DNA of 64,000 bases from Balneolaceae bacterium. GTDB lineage: Bacteria; Bacteroidota; Rhodothermia; Balneolales; Balneolaceae. The notes under the pieces were generated by a model, which had not been told where the DNA came from, ran no database searches, and saw only the letters and a program-made list of their open reading frames with translations. The position numbers and the translations under genes were made by a program. Below are positions 53,254 to 61,628 of this stretch, piece after piece (within the stretch, counting starts at the first letter, position 1; each line of letters opens with the position of its first letter). The stretch spans positions 365,001 through 429,000 of the forward strand of contig JAXHMK010000009.1 in NCBI GenBank assembly GCA_034521495.1, in the 5' to 3' direction.

Positions 53254-53811
53254 ATGAAAAAATTAAATATACTATCTATCGCAACGCTTCTTATTCTTAC
53301 AGCACTGATGGCTGTACCAACGGCCGAGGCTCAGGTAGCTGAAGGTGACATGGAAATTGGCTTTGTTGATCCCAGGGCTGTATTGCAACGAATGCCCGAG
53401 ATGAGTGCTGTTCGACAAAGAATCCAGAATTTGGCCGAAAGAAAACAAACAGAACTTGCCGAAAGACAACAGCAACTTCAATCAGAGATTGAATTGTACC
53501 AGCAGAAAGTAGGTGTTATTTCTGAAGAGGCACGTCAGACTGAAGAGCAACGCCTGACAGAGCTGGACCAGGAATTCAGGCAGATGCAATCCCAGGCTCA
53601 ACAAGAGATAGAGCAACGACGCTCAGAATTAATGGCACCGTTGCTACAGCAAATTCAGGGAGCAATTGACACAGTAGCTTCTGAGCGCGGCTTGGATTAT
53701 GTGCTCAATACGACTACCTCTACAGGTGATGTGATTATCCTATATGTCTCTCCTGATGTTGAGTCTGAGTACGACATTACTGATGCCGTTATGCAGAATC
53801 TTGGTATCTAA
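53254..53811 (+). CDS. OmpH/Skp-family periplasmic chaperone, paralogue 3
   Basis: 185 residues. Signal peptide (LLILTALMAVPTAEAQ), then IGFVDPRAVLQRMPEM, a Gln/Glu coiled coil (RQQQLQSEIELYQQKV) and GLDYVLNTTTSTGDVIILYV. It starts 17 bp after paralogue 2 and resembles it more than paralogue 1, indicating a local duplication. It is the last gene of the envelope block, followed by a terminator-like hairpin at 53876-53912. Confidence 0.88.
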   Translation: MKKLNILSIATLLILTALMAVPTAEAQVAEGDMEIGFVDPRAVLQRMPEMSAVRQRIQNLAERKQTELAERQQQLQSEIELYQQKVGVISEEARQTEEQRLTELDQEFRQMQSQAQQEIEQRRSELMAPLLQQIQGAIDTVASERGLDYVLNTTTSTGDVIILYVSPDVESEYDITDAVMQNLGI

Positions 53812-53834
53812 TAAGATTTTTTGAATGATTAGCA

Positions 53835-53858
53835 GCACAAGCGAGACGCTTGCGCCAT
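53835..53858. repeat. Palindromic repeat GCACAAGCG/CGCTTGCGC (copy 3)
   Basis: Base-for-base copy, over about 26 bases, of the element at 32894-32917. It lies 24 bp past the stop of the last OmpH gene. Confidence 0.75.
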
Positions 53859-53875
53859 CCATTTTTAAAATGATT

Positions 53876-53912
53876 TGAAAAGGCGGTCTGAATATCAGGT
53901 CGTCTTTTTTTA
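53876..53912 (+). terminator. Probable Rho-independent terminator of the bamA-ompH block
   Basis: AAAAGGCGGTCTGA pairs with TCAGGTCGTCTTTT (with G-U pairs) around ATA, followed by a run of T. Correctly placed to end the rightward envelope transcript. Confidence 0.7.
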
Positions 53913-53937
53913 TTCGCTATATCTAAAAGTGGTAAGC

Positions 53938-54085
53938 AACCTGCCAGAGTCTGAACGAAAGTGATGTCCTGGCAGTTGCGTGTTCATTGAAAGAATTGAA
54001 TGAAAGAAGTGTAGCAGATGCTGATACCCTAAGAGAGTCGAACTCTCACAGGTTTTCCGCTTCGCTCCAGACTCTGTCAGGTTCT
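53938..54085. repeat. 148-bp region bounded by inverted repeats
   Basis: The left arm starting at 53938 (AACCTGCCAGAGTCTGAACG) and the complement of the right arm ending at 54085 (AACCTGACAGAGTCTGGAGC) match except at a few positions. Inside are a further CTGCCAG/CTGGCAG pair at about 53941-53973 and GAGAGTCGAACTCTC at 54031-54045. No ORF. It looks like a small non-autonomous palindromic element between the ompH and VWA genes. Confidence 0.5.
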
Positions 54086-54098
54086 TTTGGCGAGAGTT

Positions 54099-55208
54099 TT
54101 ACTGCACTCTTTTTCTTCGATTTTTGATATAATCTTCAAAAATATACCCACCCAATTTATTGAGTGATGAATAGTAGGCTCTTCCCTTATTTGCTTCAGT
54201 AAGTTCCCTTACAAAATTTTGAAGATAGGGATCTCTGGCAATCATGAATGTTGTGATGTCGATCTGTTCTCTTCTGCAAACTACAGCTTCATCCAGCACT
54301 TTGTTGATGATTTTTCGATCCAGGCCAAAGCTGTTTTTATATATTCTGCCATTCTCAATCATACAAGATGGTTTTCCATCTGTAATCATAAAAATCTGCT
54401 TGTTCGAAAACTTCTTTCGCTGCAGAATATGTCTCGCTTTTTGTAACCCCTGCAAAGTATTTGTGTGATACGGTCCAACTTTCAAATATGGCAGGTCTTT
54501 TACTTCAATGTCCCAGGCTTCATTTCCAAACGCCACGATATCCAGCGAATCTTTTGCGTAATTATTCATGATCAGTTCAGAGAGTGCCATAGCTACTTTC
54601 TTGGCTGGAGTAATGCGATCCTCACCATACAAAATCATAGAATGGCTAACATCAATCAGAAGAACCGTAGAAACGGATGTATAGTGATCAGTATCGTACA
54701 CCTGAAGATCGTCCTCCCTCAATTGGAATTTATCGAGAGAGCTGTGCTTCAGCATGTTCATCATTGTGCCGGTACTATCGATATGAGCAGTATCATCACC
54801 TGCTTTCCAGGGTCGGGTTTCGGGTTGCCGTTCCAGGCCTTTCCCGGTAAAGTTGGTTTTGTGTTGTCCTTCTCCGCCTTTCTTTAGTTGATTAAAGATC
54901 TCTTCAAGAGCTTTTTGGCGAATACTCCGGTCTGTCTTAGACGTAGGCATCATAACCGACTCCTCTTCATCAAACCGGATATATCCTCGCTCTTTCATCT
55001 CATCTATAAAATCTCCGATGCCATACCCGTCCTCAAACTGGTCGGTAATTTCGTACTCTTCGTCTACCTGGTTGAGCCAACGGAGAGCTTGCGAAACATC
55101 ACCGCCGGAAATAGTTAACAGTTCCTGGAAAAGGTCCCAAAGAGTTTCAAAAGGCGATTTTCCGGATCGATTAAAACGATCGTCCCATTCTGAATAGATG
55201 AAATGCAT
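54099..55208 (-). CDS. VWA-domain protein
   Basis: 369 residues. A helical N-terminal half is followed from about residue 175 by a von Willebrand factor A domain. LLIDVSHSMILYGEDRITPAKKVAMALS holds the MIDAS DxSxS motif, DIVAFGNEA and FMITDGKPSCM the remaining metal residues. No signal peptide, so cytosolic. Such proteins often work with a MoxR-type AAA ATPase as metal-insertion or assembly factors. No such ATPase is adjacent here, so the partner is unknown. Confidence 0.82.
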   Translation of the reverse strand: MHFIYSEWDDRFNRSGKSPFETLWDLFQELLTISGGDVSQALRWLNQVDEEYEITDQFEDGYGIGDFIDEMKERGYIRFDEEESVMMPTSKTDRSIRQKALEEIFNQLKKGGEGQHKTNFTGKGLERQPETRPWKAGDDTAHIDSTGTMMNMLKHSSLDKFQLREDDLQVYDTDHYTSVSTVLLIDVSHSMILYGEDRITPAKKVAMALSELIMNNYAKDSLDIVAFGNEAWDIEVKDLPYLKVGPYHTNTLQGLQKARHILQRKKFSNKQIFMITDGKPSCMIENGRIYKNSFGLDRKIINKVLDEAVVCRREQIDITTFMIARDPYLQNFVRELTEANKGRAYYSSLNKLGGYIFEDYIKNRRKRVQ

Positions 55209-55403
55209 ATCTGATTTCTGCTGTCGATTTTATTTATCTTATAAACGCGTTGTGCGGTTATGGAAACAGTGTCCTTGAAAGTTCATCAAACACCAAACAC
55301 ATAGCCTATAACTTCTTTTGAGGCCAAATCATTGCATGTTGATTTGTTGTGCGACGCCTAAGAATAGTAATCATTGTTGAATGGAATTTGAAGCATAAGT
55401 TTA

Positions 55404-56027
55404 ATGGATCGATACCAGTTTGAAACGAAACTTTGGGCAGAAGGATATAAACGAGTTATGGGATTGGATGAAGTGGGGCGAGGGTGTCTGTGCGGTCCTG
55501 TGGTTGCGGCCGGTGTAATTTTAGAACCTTCATCAAAACTCAGCGAAGATGTTGCGGATAGCAAATCAATTGATGAGCCCACAAGAGTTCGGTTGGTTGA
55601 AGAGATTAAAGCCAAGGCACTTTTTTGGACCGTTCAGCAGTGTTCGGCCCGGGAAATCGATGAGATCAATATTTTAAAAGCCTCCATTCGTGCCATGATT
55701 CGTTGCTCAGAGGTTGAGGAAGCTAATCCAGATTATTTGCTGGTGGATGGAAATCGTTTTACATCTTCTGTGATTCCACATAGTTGTATCATAAAAGGAG
55801 ATGATAAATCCGTATCTATTGCGGCGGCATCTATTTTAGCCAAAGTCCATCGTGATCAGCTTATGAGAAAATTGCACGATGAGTATCCCTGCTTTGGATG
55901 GAAAACAAATGTGGGCTACCCGACCAAAGAACATTTTGAGGGGTTAAAAAACCATGGTTATACCAGGCACCACAGGCGGAGTTTTAAGTTAAGAACTGAG
56001 AAGATATATCAGGAGTCGAAAAGTTGA
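55404..56027 (+). CDS. rnhB: Ribonuclease HII
   Basis: 207 residues. VMGLDEVGRGCLCGPVVAAGVIL carries the catalytic Asp-Glu at residues 22-23. DSKSIDEPTRVRL, LLVDGNRF with the third acidic residue and SIAAASILAKVHRDQLM follow in order. Role: removes ribonucleotides misincorporated in DNA and cuts RNA-DNA hybrids. It stands alone, convergent with rodA and divergent from the VWA gene. Confidence 0.95.
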   Translation: MDRYQFETKLWAEGYKRVMGLDEVGRGCLCGPVVAAGVILEPSSKLSEDVADSKSIDEPTRVRLVEEIKAKALFWTVQQCSAREIDEINILKASIRAMIRCSEVEEANPDYLLVDGNRFTSSVIPHSCIIKGDDKSVSIAAASILAKVHRDQLMRKLHDEYPCFGWKTNVGYPTKEHFEGLKNHGYTRHHRRSFKLRTEKIYQESKS

Positions 56028-56042
56028 CGATAACTACATTTA

Positions 56043-57293
56043 CTACCTGTAGATACTGAACGATCGTTTATTTGCATCCAGATTCAGACAAATTGCCAAC
56101 ATGATGGAATTGGTCAGAAATGCAGATCCTCCATAGCTCATAAAGGGCAATGGAATTCCAATGATTGGCAGCAGAGCCGTAGCACTCCCGATATTGATGA
56201 TAAAGTGTGCGAAAAAAAGGAATGTTACACTTACAATAACTAACTGCGCAAATGGATGTTTATGATTTATTGCCATCGAAAGCATTTTCAATAACAGGAG
56301 ACTGAACAAGACTATAACAATCGATGCACCTATAAAACCAAACTCTTCGCCTATAACACAGAAGATAAAATCGGTCCACTGTTCAGGCAAAAATCGAAGC
56401 TGAGTTTGGGTTCCCTCCAGAAATCCTTTGCCATAAAGTCCGCCCGATCCGATCGCTGTTTTTGCCTGTAAAACGTTCCATCCTGCCCCGAGGGGATCAA
56501 GGGTTGGATTGGCAAAAGACTCAATCCTGGCCCTTTGATGAGGCTGAAGAACTTGTTCTAAAGCAACTTCTGTTCCGATAACAATTAAAATACCCATTGC
56601 AAGAGAGGTAAATGTGAGCCAGTTTCTTCGCTGTAAAAGAAAAATTCCTATAGTCACTATTCCAACCATAATGGCTCCCCACATCCAATCTAATATGGTA
56701 AAGTAGCCGATAAGTGCAGGTGCAATCATTAAAAGAGAAATGCCGTGAGGCAGACCCGACCAGAATAGAACGACAGGTAGAATAGCCAGGTACACGATCG
56801 CTATTCCAGCTTCGTTCTGTAGTAGTAGGAGAATAACCGGGAGCAAGAAGAAACCTACTGTTGTAAGTGCAGTTTTTAAATTTTCAGCAGAAATGTCCCG
56901 GCGGCTGGTCAGATAGTTTGCAGCTGCAAGAATGGTAGCAATTTTTGTGATTTCACCTACTTGCAAATTAAACGATCCGATTCGAAGCCAGCTCCTGGAC
57001 CCGCTTACTTCAACTCCGAAAAAGAGTGTTATGATCATTAAAAAAATACAAAAGGCATAAAACAGGTATGCTCCTCCCTGGAAGGTTCGGGGTGAAACGA
57101 ACTGTATGCCAATTAACACTACAATGGATAATCCTATCCAAATTGCCTGCTTAAAGAAATTGTTTTGAATGTATTCCGGTAAAAATTGTGATACGGGACC
57201 CTGAGTTGCGCTATAAATAGCGGCTAATCCAATCGAAAAAATACCCACCCAAATAGCAATTACCGACCAACTAAACTCTTTTGAATTAAACAT
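56043..57293 (-). CDS. rodA: Rod shape-determining glycosyltransferase RodA
   Basis: 416 residues with about ten transmembrane helices of the SEDS family. GSRSWLRIGSFNLQVGEITKIATILAAANYL has the conserved S-R-W and Q-x-G-E-x-x-K region, NEAGIAIVYLAI follows, FLPEQWTDFIFCVIGEEFGFIG is the family's central motif and GIPLPFMSYGGSAFL the C-terminal signature. Role: peptidoglycan polymerase of the elongasome, paired with PBP2. Its start overlaps the mrdA stop by one base. Confidence 0.95.
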   Translation of the reverse strand: MFNSKEFSWSVIAIWVGIFSIGLAAIYSATQGPVSQFLPEYIQNNFFKQAIWIGLSIVVLIGIQFVSPRTFQGGAYLFYAFCIFLMIITLFFGVEVSGSRSWLRIGSFNLQVGEITKIATILAAANYLTSRRDISAENLKTALTTVGFFLLPVILLLLQNEAGIAIVYLAILPVVLFWSGLPHGISLLMIAPALIGYFTILDWMWGAIMVGIVTIGIFLLQRRNWLTFTSLAMGILIVIGTEVALEQVLQPHQRARIESFANPTLDPLGAGWNVLQAKTAIGSGGLYGKGFLEGTQTQLRFLPEQWTDFIFCVIGEEFGFIGASIVIVLFSLLLLKMLSMAINHKHPFAQLVIVSVTFLFFAHFIINIGSATALLPIIGIPLPFMSYGGSAFLTNSIMLAICLNLDANKRSFSIYR

Positions 57294-59131
57294 CAGTTGG
57301 CCTCCGCAGTTTGAGTGTCTTTTGATTTAAAGTCCATCACATAATCAACCACTCGCTGCCGGTTAAGCTCCCGGGTTAAATATTTTTCAATGATGAGCGA
57401 AGCTATAGGTGCGGCAGAAATAGAGCCATATCCCGCATTTTCAATCAAAACAGCCACTGCTATTTGAGGGTTATCCATCGGTGCGAAGGCAATAAACCAG
57501 CCATGATCCTCTCCATATGGATTCTGAGAGGTGCCTGTTTTACCCGCAACTTCAATATCGGGTAAATTTGCGTAATATCGTCCGCCACCGGTGCTAACCA
57601 CGCCTCTCATACCCTTTTTTACAACTTCAAGCTGATTGGGCTTCAGCCATTCAATCTTTTCAAATACCGGATTTGTGTACTGAAACTCACCATTCTGATC
57701 TTTGATGGCGCTGACAATATGTGGCTGAACTCGATATCCGCCGTTAGCTATTGTAGATGCAGCTACCGCCATTTGAAGGGGAGAGGCAGAGACCATTCCC
57801 TGTCCAATTCCAAGACTCATCAGGTCACCAACGCCCCAGTACCGGTCACCGAATCGTTCATTCATATAGGTGCTGTCCGGTATAATCCCCGAAACTTCGA
57901 ATGGCAAATCGATATTATTTTTAGGTCCGATTCCGAAATCCTTAATCAATTCCGACCAACTGTTCAGCATACCCCGTCCGGCAATTCTATCCATCATCCA
58001 AAAGAAAAAAGTGTTACTTGAATACGTGATCGCTTTTTCGAGATTGTAATTGCCCGGATCAGCCAGATCACCATATCGTCTGCCCCGGGTATAATATCCC
58101 GGATTATAGATTTCAGTTTGTGGAGTGATCAGCCCAAGTTCCATGCCAACTAATCCCATAAATGGTTTAAAAGTTGAGCCTGGCGGCTGTCGGGATGAGA
58201 TTGCCCGATTATAAAGCGGGGTATGCGGATGCGCATTAATCTTTTGCCAATATTCAGAATCCATGCGGCCCGCCAGTTTCGATAAATCATATTGAGGAGT
58301 GCTGACCATGCTTAAAACGCCGCCCGTTTGCGGGTCGATTGCCACGATACCGCCGCGTTTATTCACCATCAGTTCTTCAGAAAGTAGCTGTAGTTCGGCA
58401 TCCAGTGATGTGATAAGATCAGATCCTTTTTGAGGAGGAATATCCAGCATGCCCTCTTCGTAAGATCCGAGTTCCTGTCCGAATGCATTAACGCGTATAT
58501 ATTCAGTGCCTGCCTCACCACGCAGATAATTATCGTAGATCATTTCAAGGCCACTTTTACCGATTTTATCTCCCAACAAGATATTGTCAGACGCCAGGTA
58601 CTCCTCACGAGTGGCTTCTCGCAGGTAGCCCATAACATGAGATGCTTTTACATCGGTGGGATAATGACGTTTACTTTCAATCTGGTGGCCTATGCCCGGA
58701 AGCCGCCAGAGATTTTCCTGGATGGCAGAAAATGTATCAAAAGATACCTCGGTAAAAAGTCTTGATGTTCGATGCCAGGAGTATTGCTGGGCTTTGGTAA
58801 TTCGTTCTTCAACCAACTCCTCTTCAACCTGCAACAGTTTTGCTAAAAGCGGAATTTTTTGTTCATCAAATCTCGAAGGTGTAATAGTTATGGAATAGAT
58901 AGGTTGATTTTCAACGAGAATCGTACCGTTTTTATCATAGATTAAACCACGGGCCGGGTTTACGACTTCCATCCTCAGAGAATTCTGCATGCTGAGCGGT
59001 GTATACGTTTCATACTCAATAATCTGAAGCTGAAATATTCGCCCCAGGAGAATGAGCAGACTGATAATAAGAACAGCGCGAAGAACTCTGCCCGAAGTGC
59101 GAACCCGATCTGCTTGTTTGTGCATGGACAT
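57293..59131 (-). CDS. mrdA: Penicillin-binding protein 2
   Basis: 612 residues. An N-terminal membrane helix (VLRAVLIISLLILLGRIFQL) precedes the pedestal domain. The transpeptidase carries the active-site Ser in PPGSTFKPF near residue 320, the SxN motif in TYSSNTFFFW and the KTG motif in VAGKTGTSQNP near residue 528. Role: crosslinking of peptidoglycan during elongation, working with RodA encoded immediately downstream. Starts at 59131. An ATG two codons later is equally possible. Confidence 0.95.
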   Translation of the reverse strand: MSMHKQADRVRTSGRVLRAVLIISLLILLGRIFQLQIIEYETYTPLSMQNSLRMEVVNPARGLIYDKNGTILVENQPIYSITITPSRFDEQKIPLLAKLLQVEEELVEERITKAQQYSWHRTSRLFTEVSFDTFSAIQENLWRLPGIGHQIESKRHYPTDVKASHVMGYLREATREEYLASDNILLGDKIGKSGLEMIYDNYLRGEAGTEYIRVNAFGQELGSYEEGMLDIPPQKGSDLITSLDAELQLLSEELMVNKRGGIVAIDPQTGGVLSMVSTPQYDLSKLAGRMDSEYWQKINAHPHTPLYNRAISSRQPPGSTFKPFMGLVGMELGLITPQTEIYNPGYYTRGRRYGDLADPGNYNLEKAITYSSNTFFFWMMDRIAGRGMLNSWSELIKDFGIGPKNNIDLPFEVSGIIPDSTYMNERFGDRYWGVGDLMSLGIGQGMVSASPLQMAVAASTIANGGYRVQPHIVSAIKDQNGEFQYTNPVFEKIEWLKPNQLEVVKKGMRGVVSTGGGRYYANLPDIEVAGKTGTSQNPYGEDHGWFIAFAPMDNPQIAVAVLIENAGYGSISAAPIASLIIEKYLTRELNRQRVVDYVMDFKSKDTQTAEAN

Positions 59132-59143
59132 AACTACATCAAC

Positions 59144-59620
59144 TTATAAATCATCTCTTACGAGATAGAGGAAACTTCCCAGGGTTGCAGTAAAAACCGA
59201 ACTTACCAGCAAGAAACTCCATAAAACGCCTGTGGTTGAGTAAAGCCCCGAAAACAGGCTGACACCGTAAAAAATCAGATTGTGAATAATGGCTGAGGTC
59301 AAAATCAAAAGAAATACCTGCCAAAAGATAAACCCGCTCTTTGAAATACGATTGAGGTATCCGTGTAGTATAAAAACCAGTAATGTTTTTGAAAACATAT
59401 GAATCCCCCATAAATCGGTAAGTGCATCCTGCAAAAATCCCAATAAGGCGGCAAATAAGAGAGCATTTGTTTTAGGTTTTTTTGCGCATATCCACAAGAT
59501 AAAAATCAGTACCAGGTCGGCTTCGGAGCCAAATATTTCGAAATGCCGCAGTAAAACCGTTTGAATACCAACAATTCCAAGTCCGATTAAAATCAACCGT
59601 ACGTTTTGGGATAATATCAA
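59144..59620 (-). CDS. mreD: Rod shape-determining protein MreD
   Basis: 158 residues, about five hydrophobic helices (LILIGLGIVGIQTVLLR; DLVLIFILWICA; LLFAALLGFLQDAL; the GIHMFSKTLLVFILHGYL segment). MreD sequences are poorly conserved, and the call rests on topology, size and position between mreC (4-bp overlap) and mrdA. Role: inner-membrane part of the MreBCD elongation complex. Confidence 0.88.
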   Translation of the reverse strand: MILSQNVRLILIGLGIVGIQTVLLRHFEIFGSEADLVLIFILWICAKKPKTNALLFAALLGFLQDALTDLWGIHMFSKTLLVFILHGYLNRISKSGFIFWQVFLLILTSAIIHNLIFYGVSLFSGLYSTTGVLWSFLLVSSVFTATLGSFLYLVRDDL

Positions 59621-60444
59621 AACAGATCCTCCTGTGCTTCATTGAGGTTCTGAATGGTGGTATCGGGTTCAAATTCAATGATAAACGCTTCTGCCACCCT
59701 CGAAAGGTCGGCAAATGCTTCAAGATATATCGTTTGAGTTTCAATACCTGAACCCGATTCGGTTTTAGTTACCCTTCCGATGGGAATACCTGATGGAAAC
59801 TGATTGCTGTATCCCGAGGTGTAGACGGTCTGCCCCGTATCTACTTGAACGGTTTCCGGGATAAATCTCAAGAGTAACTCACGGGTTGATCTTGCCGGCC
59901 AGGATACAATTCCGTAGGCCCGGTTTTCTTCAATTTGAGCACTGACCCGAAACATGGAGTTGGAATAGGGTAACACTTGCGAGTAATCTTTTGACACAAT
60001 GATCACCTGTCCGATCAAACCGTCTGAATTTATCACCGGCATTCCAACCTTAACGCCTTCATCCGTACCGGCACTGACTGTGATTGAACTGTTAATACTT
60101 ATCAAATCCTTGGCAACTACACGTACTGGAATTAGCGGGAGATCACTTTCCTCCCGCAGATTCAAGAGATCTCTCAAAACCCGATTTTGTTCTTCAACTG
60201 ACCGTAATCTATTCAGTTCATCCTGCAGTAGAATATTTTGCCTGTGCAGATATGTATTTGTGGATATGGCTTGTCTGTAAATCCGAAAATTGGAAAGCGG
60301 TTGTTCAAGATAGCTGAGGACGGTGATGGAGGCTTTACGAAGATTTTGGAGACCTCCTTCATGGCGGTTTACCATCAGGGTGATGGCGAGCAGCAGGATT
60401 ACTGCTGTAATGATGTAATCTTTAACATCCGCTAATTGTCGCAT
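59617..60444 (-). CDS. mreC: Rod shape-determining protein MreC
   Basis: 275 residues. One N-terminal membrane helix (DYIITAVILLLAITLMV), a coiled coil (LLQDELNRLRSVEEQNRVLRDLLNL) and the beta-rich periplasmic domain with PVRVVAKDLISINSSITVSAG, GMPVINSDGLIGQV and VYTSGYSNQFPSGIPIGRV. Role: links cytoplasmic MreB to periplasmic PBP2. Overlaps mreD by 4 bp and starts 18 bp after mreB. Confidence 0.93.
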   Translation of the reverse strand: MRQLADVKDYIITAVILLLAITLMVNRHEGGLQNLRKASITVLSYLEQPLSNFRIYRQAISTNTYLHRQNILLQDELNRLRSVEEQNRVLRDLLNLREESDLPLIPVRVVAKDLISINSSITVSAGTDEGVKVGMPVINSDGLIGQVIIVSKDYSQVLPYSNSMFRVSAQIEENRAYGIVSWPARSTRELLLRFIPETVQVDTGQTVYTSGYSNQFPSGIPIGRVTKTESGSGIETQTIYLEAFADLSRVAEAFIIEFEPDTTIQNLNEAQEDLF

Positions 60445-60462
60445 TCACATGTATGGAGAGTT

Positions 60463-61542
60463 TTACGTAATTACAGTTCTGTAAAAATCGAGATCTTCGA
60501 GAATTTCCCCGGTTCCTCGTACAACGGCGGTGAGTGGATCCTCAGCAATATGTACGGGGAGATCTGTTGTCTCCATAATTAATTTGTCGAGATTCTTCAG
60601 CAGGGCACCCCCGCCGGTGAGCATAATCCCACGATCCAGTATATCAGCAGATAGTTCGGGAGGTGTTTGCTCAAGTGATTTAGTTATGGATTCAACAATG
60701 GTATTTACAGATTCTGAAATTGCTTCTCTTACATCTTTTGAAGTTACCTGGCGGGTTCTGGGAACACCGTTTACAAGATCACGTCCTTTGGTAATCATCT
60801 CAAGTTCTTCATCTAAAGGAGCGGCTGAGCCAATCTCACACTTAATTTTTTCGGAGGTACGCTCTCCTATCAATAAATTATGATTTCTTCGAAAATAGTT
60901 AACAATATCATCGTTCAGTTCATCACCCCCAAGCCGAACCGACTGAGCATGTACAATTCCGGATAATGCAATAACTGCAATTTCTGTAGTTCCACCACCG
61001 ATATCCACAATCATATTACCAACCGGTTCGTGAACATCTAACCCAATTCCTATTGCCGCTGCCATCGGTTCATCCACAAGATAAACCTCTTTAGCCCCAG
61101 CATGTTCGGCACTGTCTCGTACAGCACGGCGTTCCACCTCGGTAATACCGCTTGGTACACAAACAACCATTTGTCGTGTAGTGGAATACCATTTCATCTT
61201 TACTTTCTGAATCATGTCGCGGATCAGTTGCTCGGCTACCTCAAAATCCGCAATAACACCGTCTCTGAGAGGACGCACAGTTCTGATATTACCATGCGTT
61301 TTTTCATGCATAAGGCGGGCTTCGTGTCCCGTTGCAACCGGTTCATTTCTGTTATTCAGAGCTACGATAGAGGGTTCGTTCAGAACTATACCTTGCCCTC
61401 TTGCATAAACAAGTGTATTGGCTGTGCCGAGGTCAATTGCAATATCGGTATAAAGAAAATCGAAGAGCCCGTTTTTCTTTTGTCCTTTTTTACTTCGGGG
61501 TTTAGATTTTCTGTAAGTCTTCGACATTTGGCTGGTTTCCAT
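60463..61542 (-). CDS. mreB: Rod shape-determining protein MreB
   Basis: 359 residues. IAIDLGTANTLVYARGQG is the actin-type phosphate 1 motif. VCVPSGITEVERRAVRDSAEHAGA, VDEPMAAAIGIG and MIVDIGGGTTEIAVIALSG follow, with LTGGGALLKNLD near the C-terminus. A basic N-terminal tail (SKTYRKSKPRSKKGQKK) of about 25 residues precedes the core and could help membrane contact. The ATG at 61542 was kept. A shorter start (MSKTYRK) five codons later is possible. Role: filament guiding lateral wall synthesis. Confidence 0.95.
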   Translation of the reverse strand: METSQMSKTYRKSKPRSKKGQKKNGLFDFLYTDIAIDLGTANTLVYARGQGIVLNEPSIVALNNRNEPVATGHEARLMHEKTHGNIRTVRPLRDGVIADFEVAEQLIRDMIQKVKMKWYSTTRQMVVCVPSGITEVERRAVRDSAEHAGAKEVYLVDEPMAAAIGIGLDVHEPVGNMIVDIGGGTTEIAVIALSGIVHAQSVRLGGDELNDDIVNYFRRNHNLLIGERTSEKIKCEIGSAAPLDEELEMITKGRDLVNGVPRTRQVTSKDVREAISESVNTIVESITKSLEQTPPELSADILDRGIMLTGGGALLKNLDKLIMETTDLPVHIAEDPLTAVVRGTGEILEDLDFYRTVIT

Positions 61543-61628
61543 TGCAAAATTTTGAATTCAGGGCATCACAAAAATACATTTTTAGCGATGCAGTTGCGAA
61601 CATTTGTTTTAGAAAATAATCGATTTTT

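Noticed and set aside
54031-54086. Possible tRNA end (GTCGAACTCTC)
   Set aside because: No cloverleaf with anticodon and acceptor stems could be built around it. It is part of a palindromic element.
55209-55403. Short ORFs between the VWA gene and rnhB
   Set aside because: The longest start with ATG but run under fifteen codons, without ribosome-binding signals or conserved pattern.
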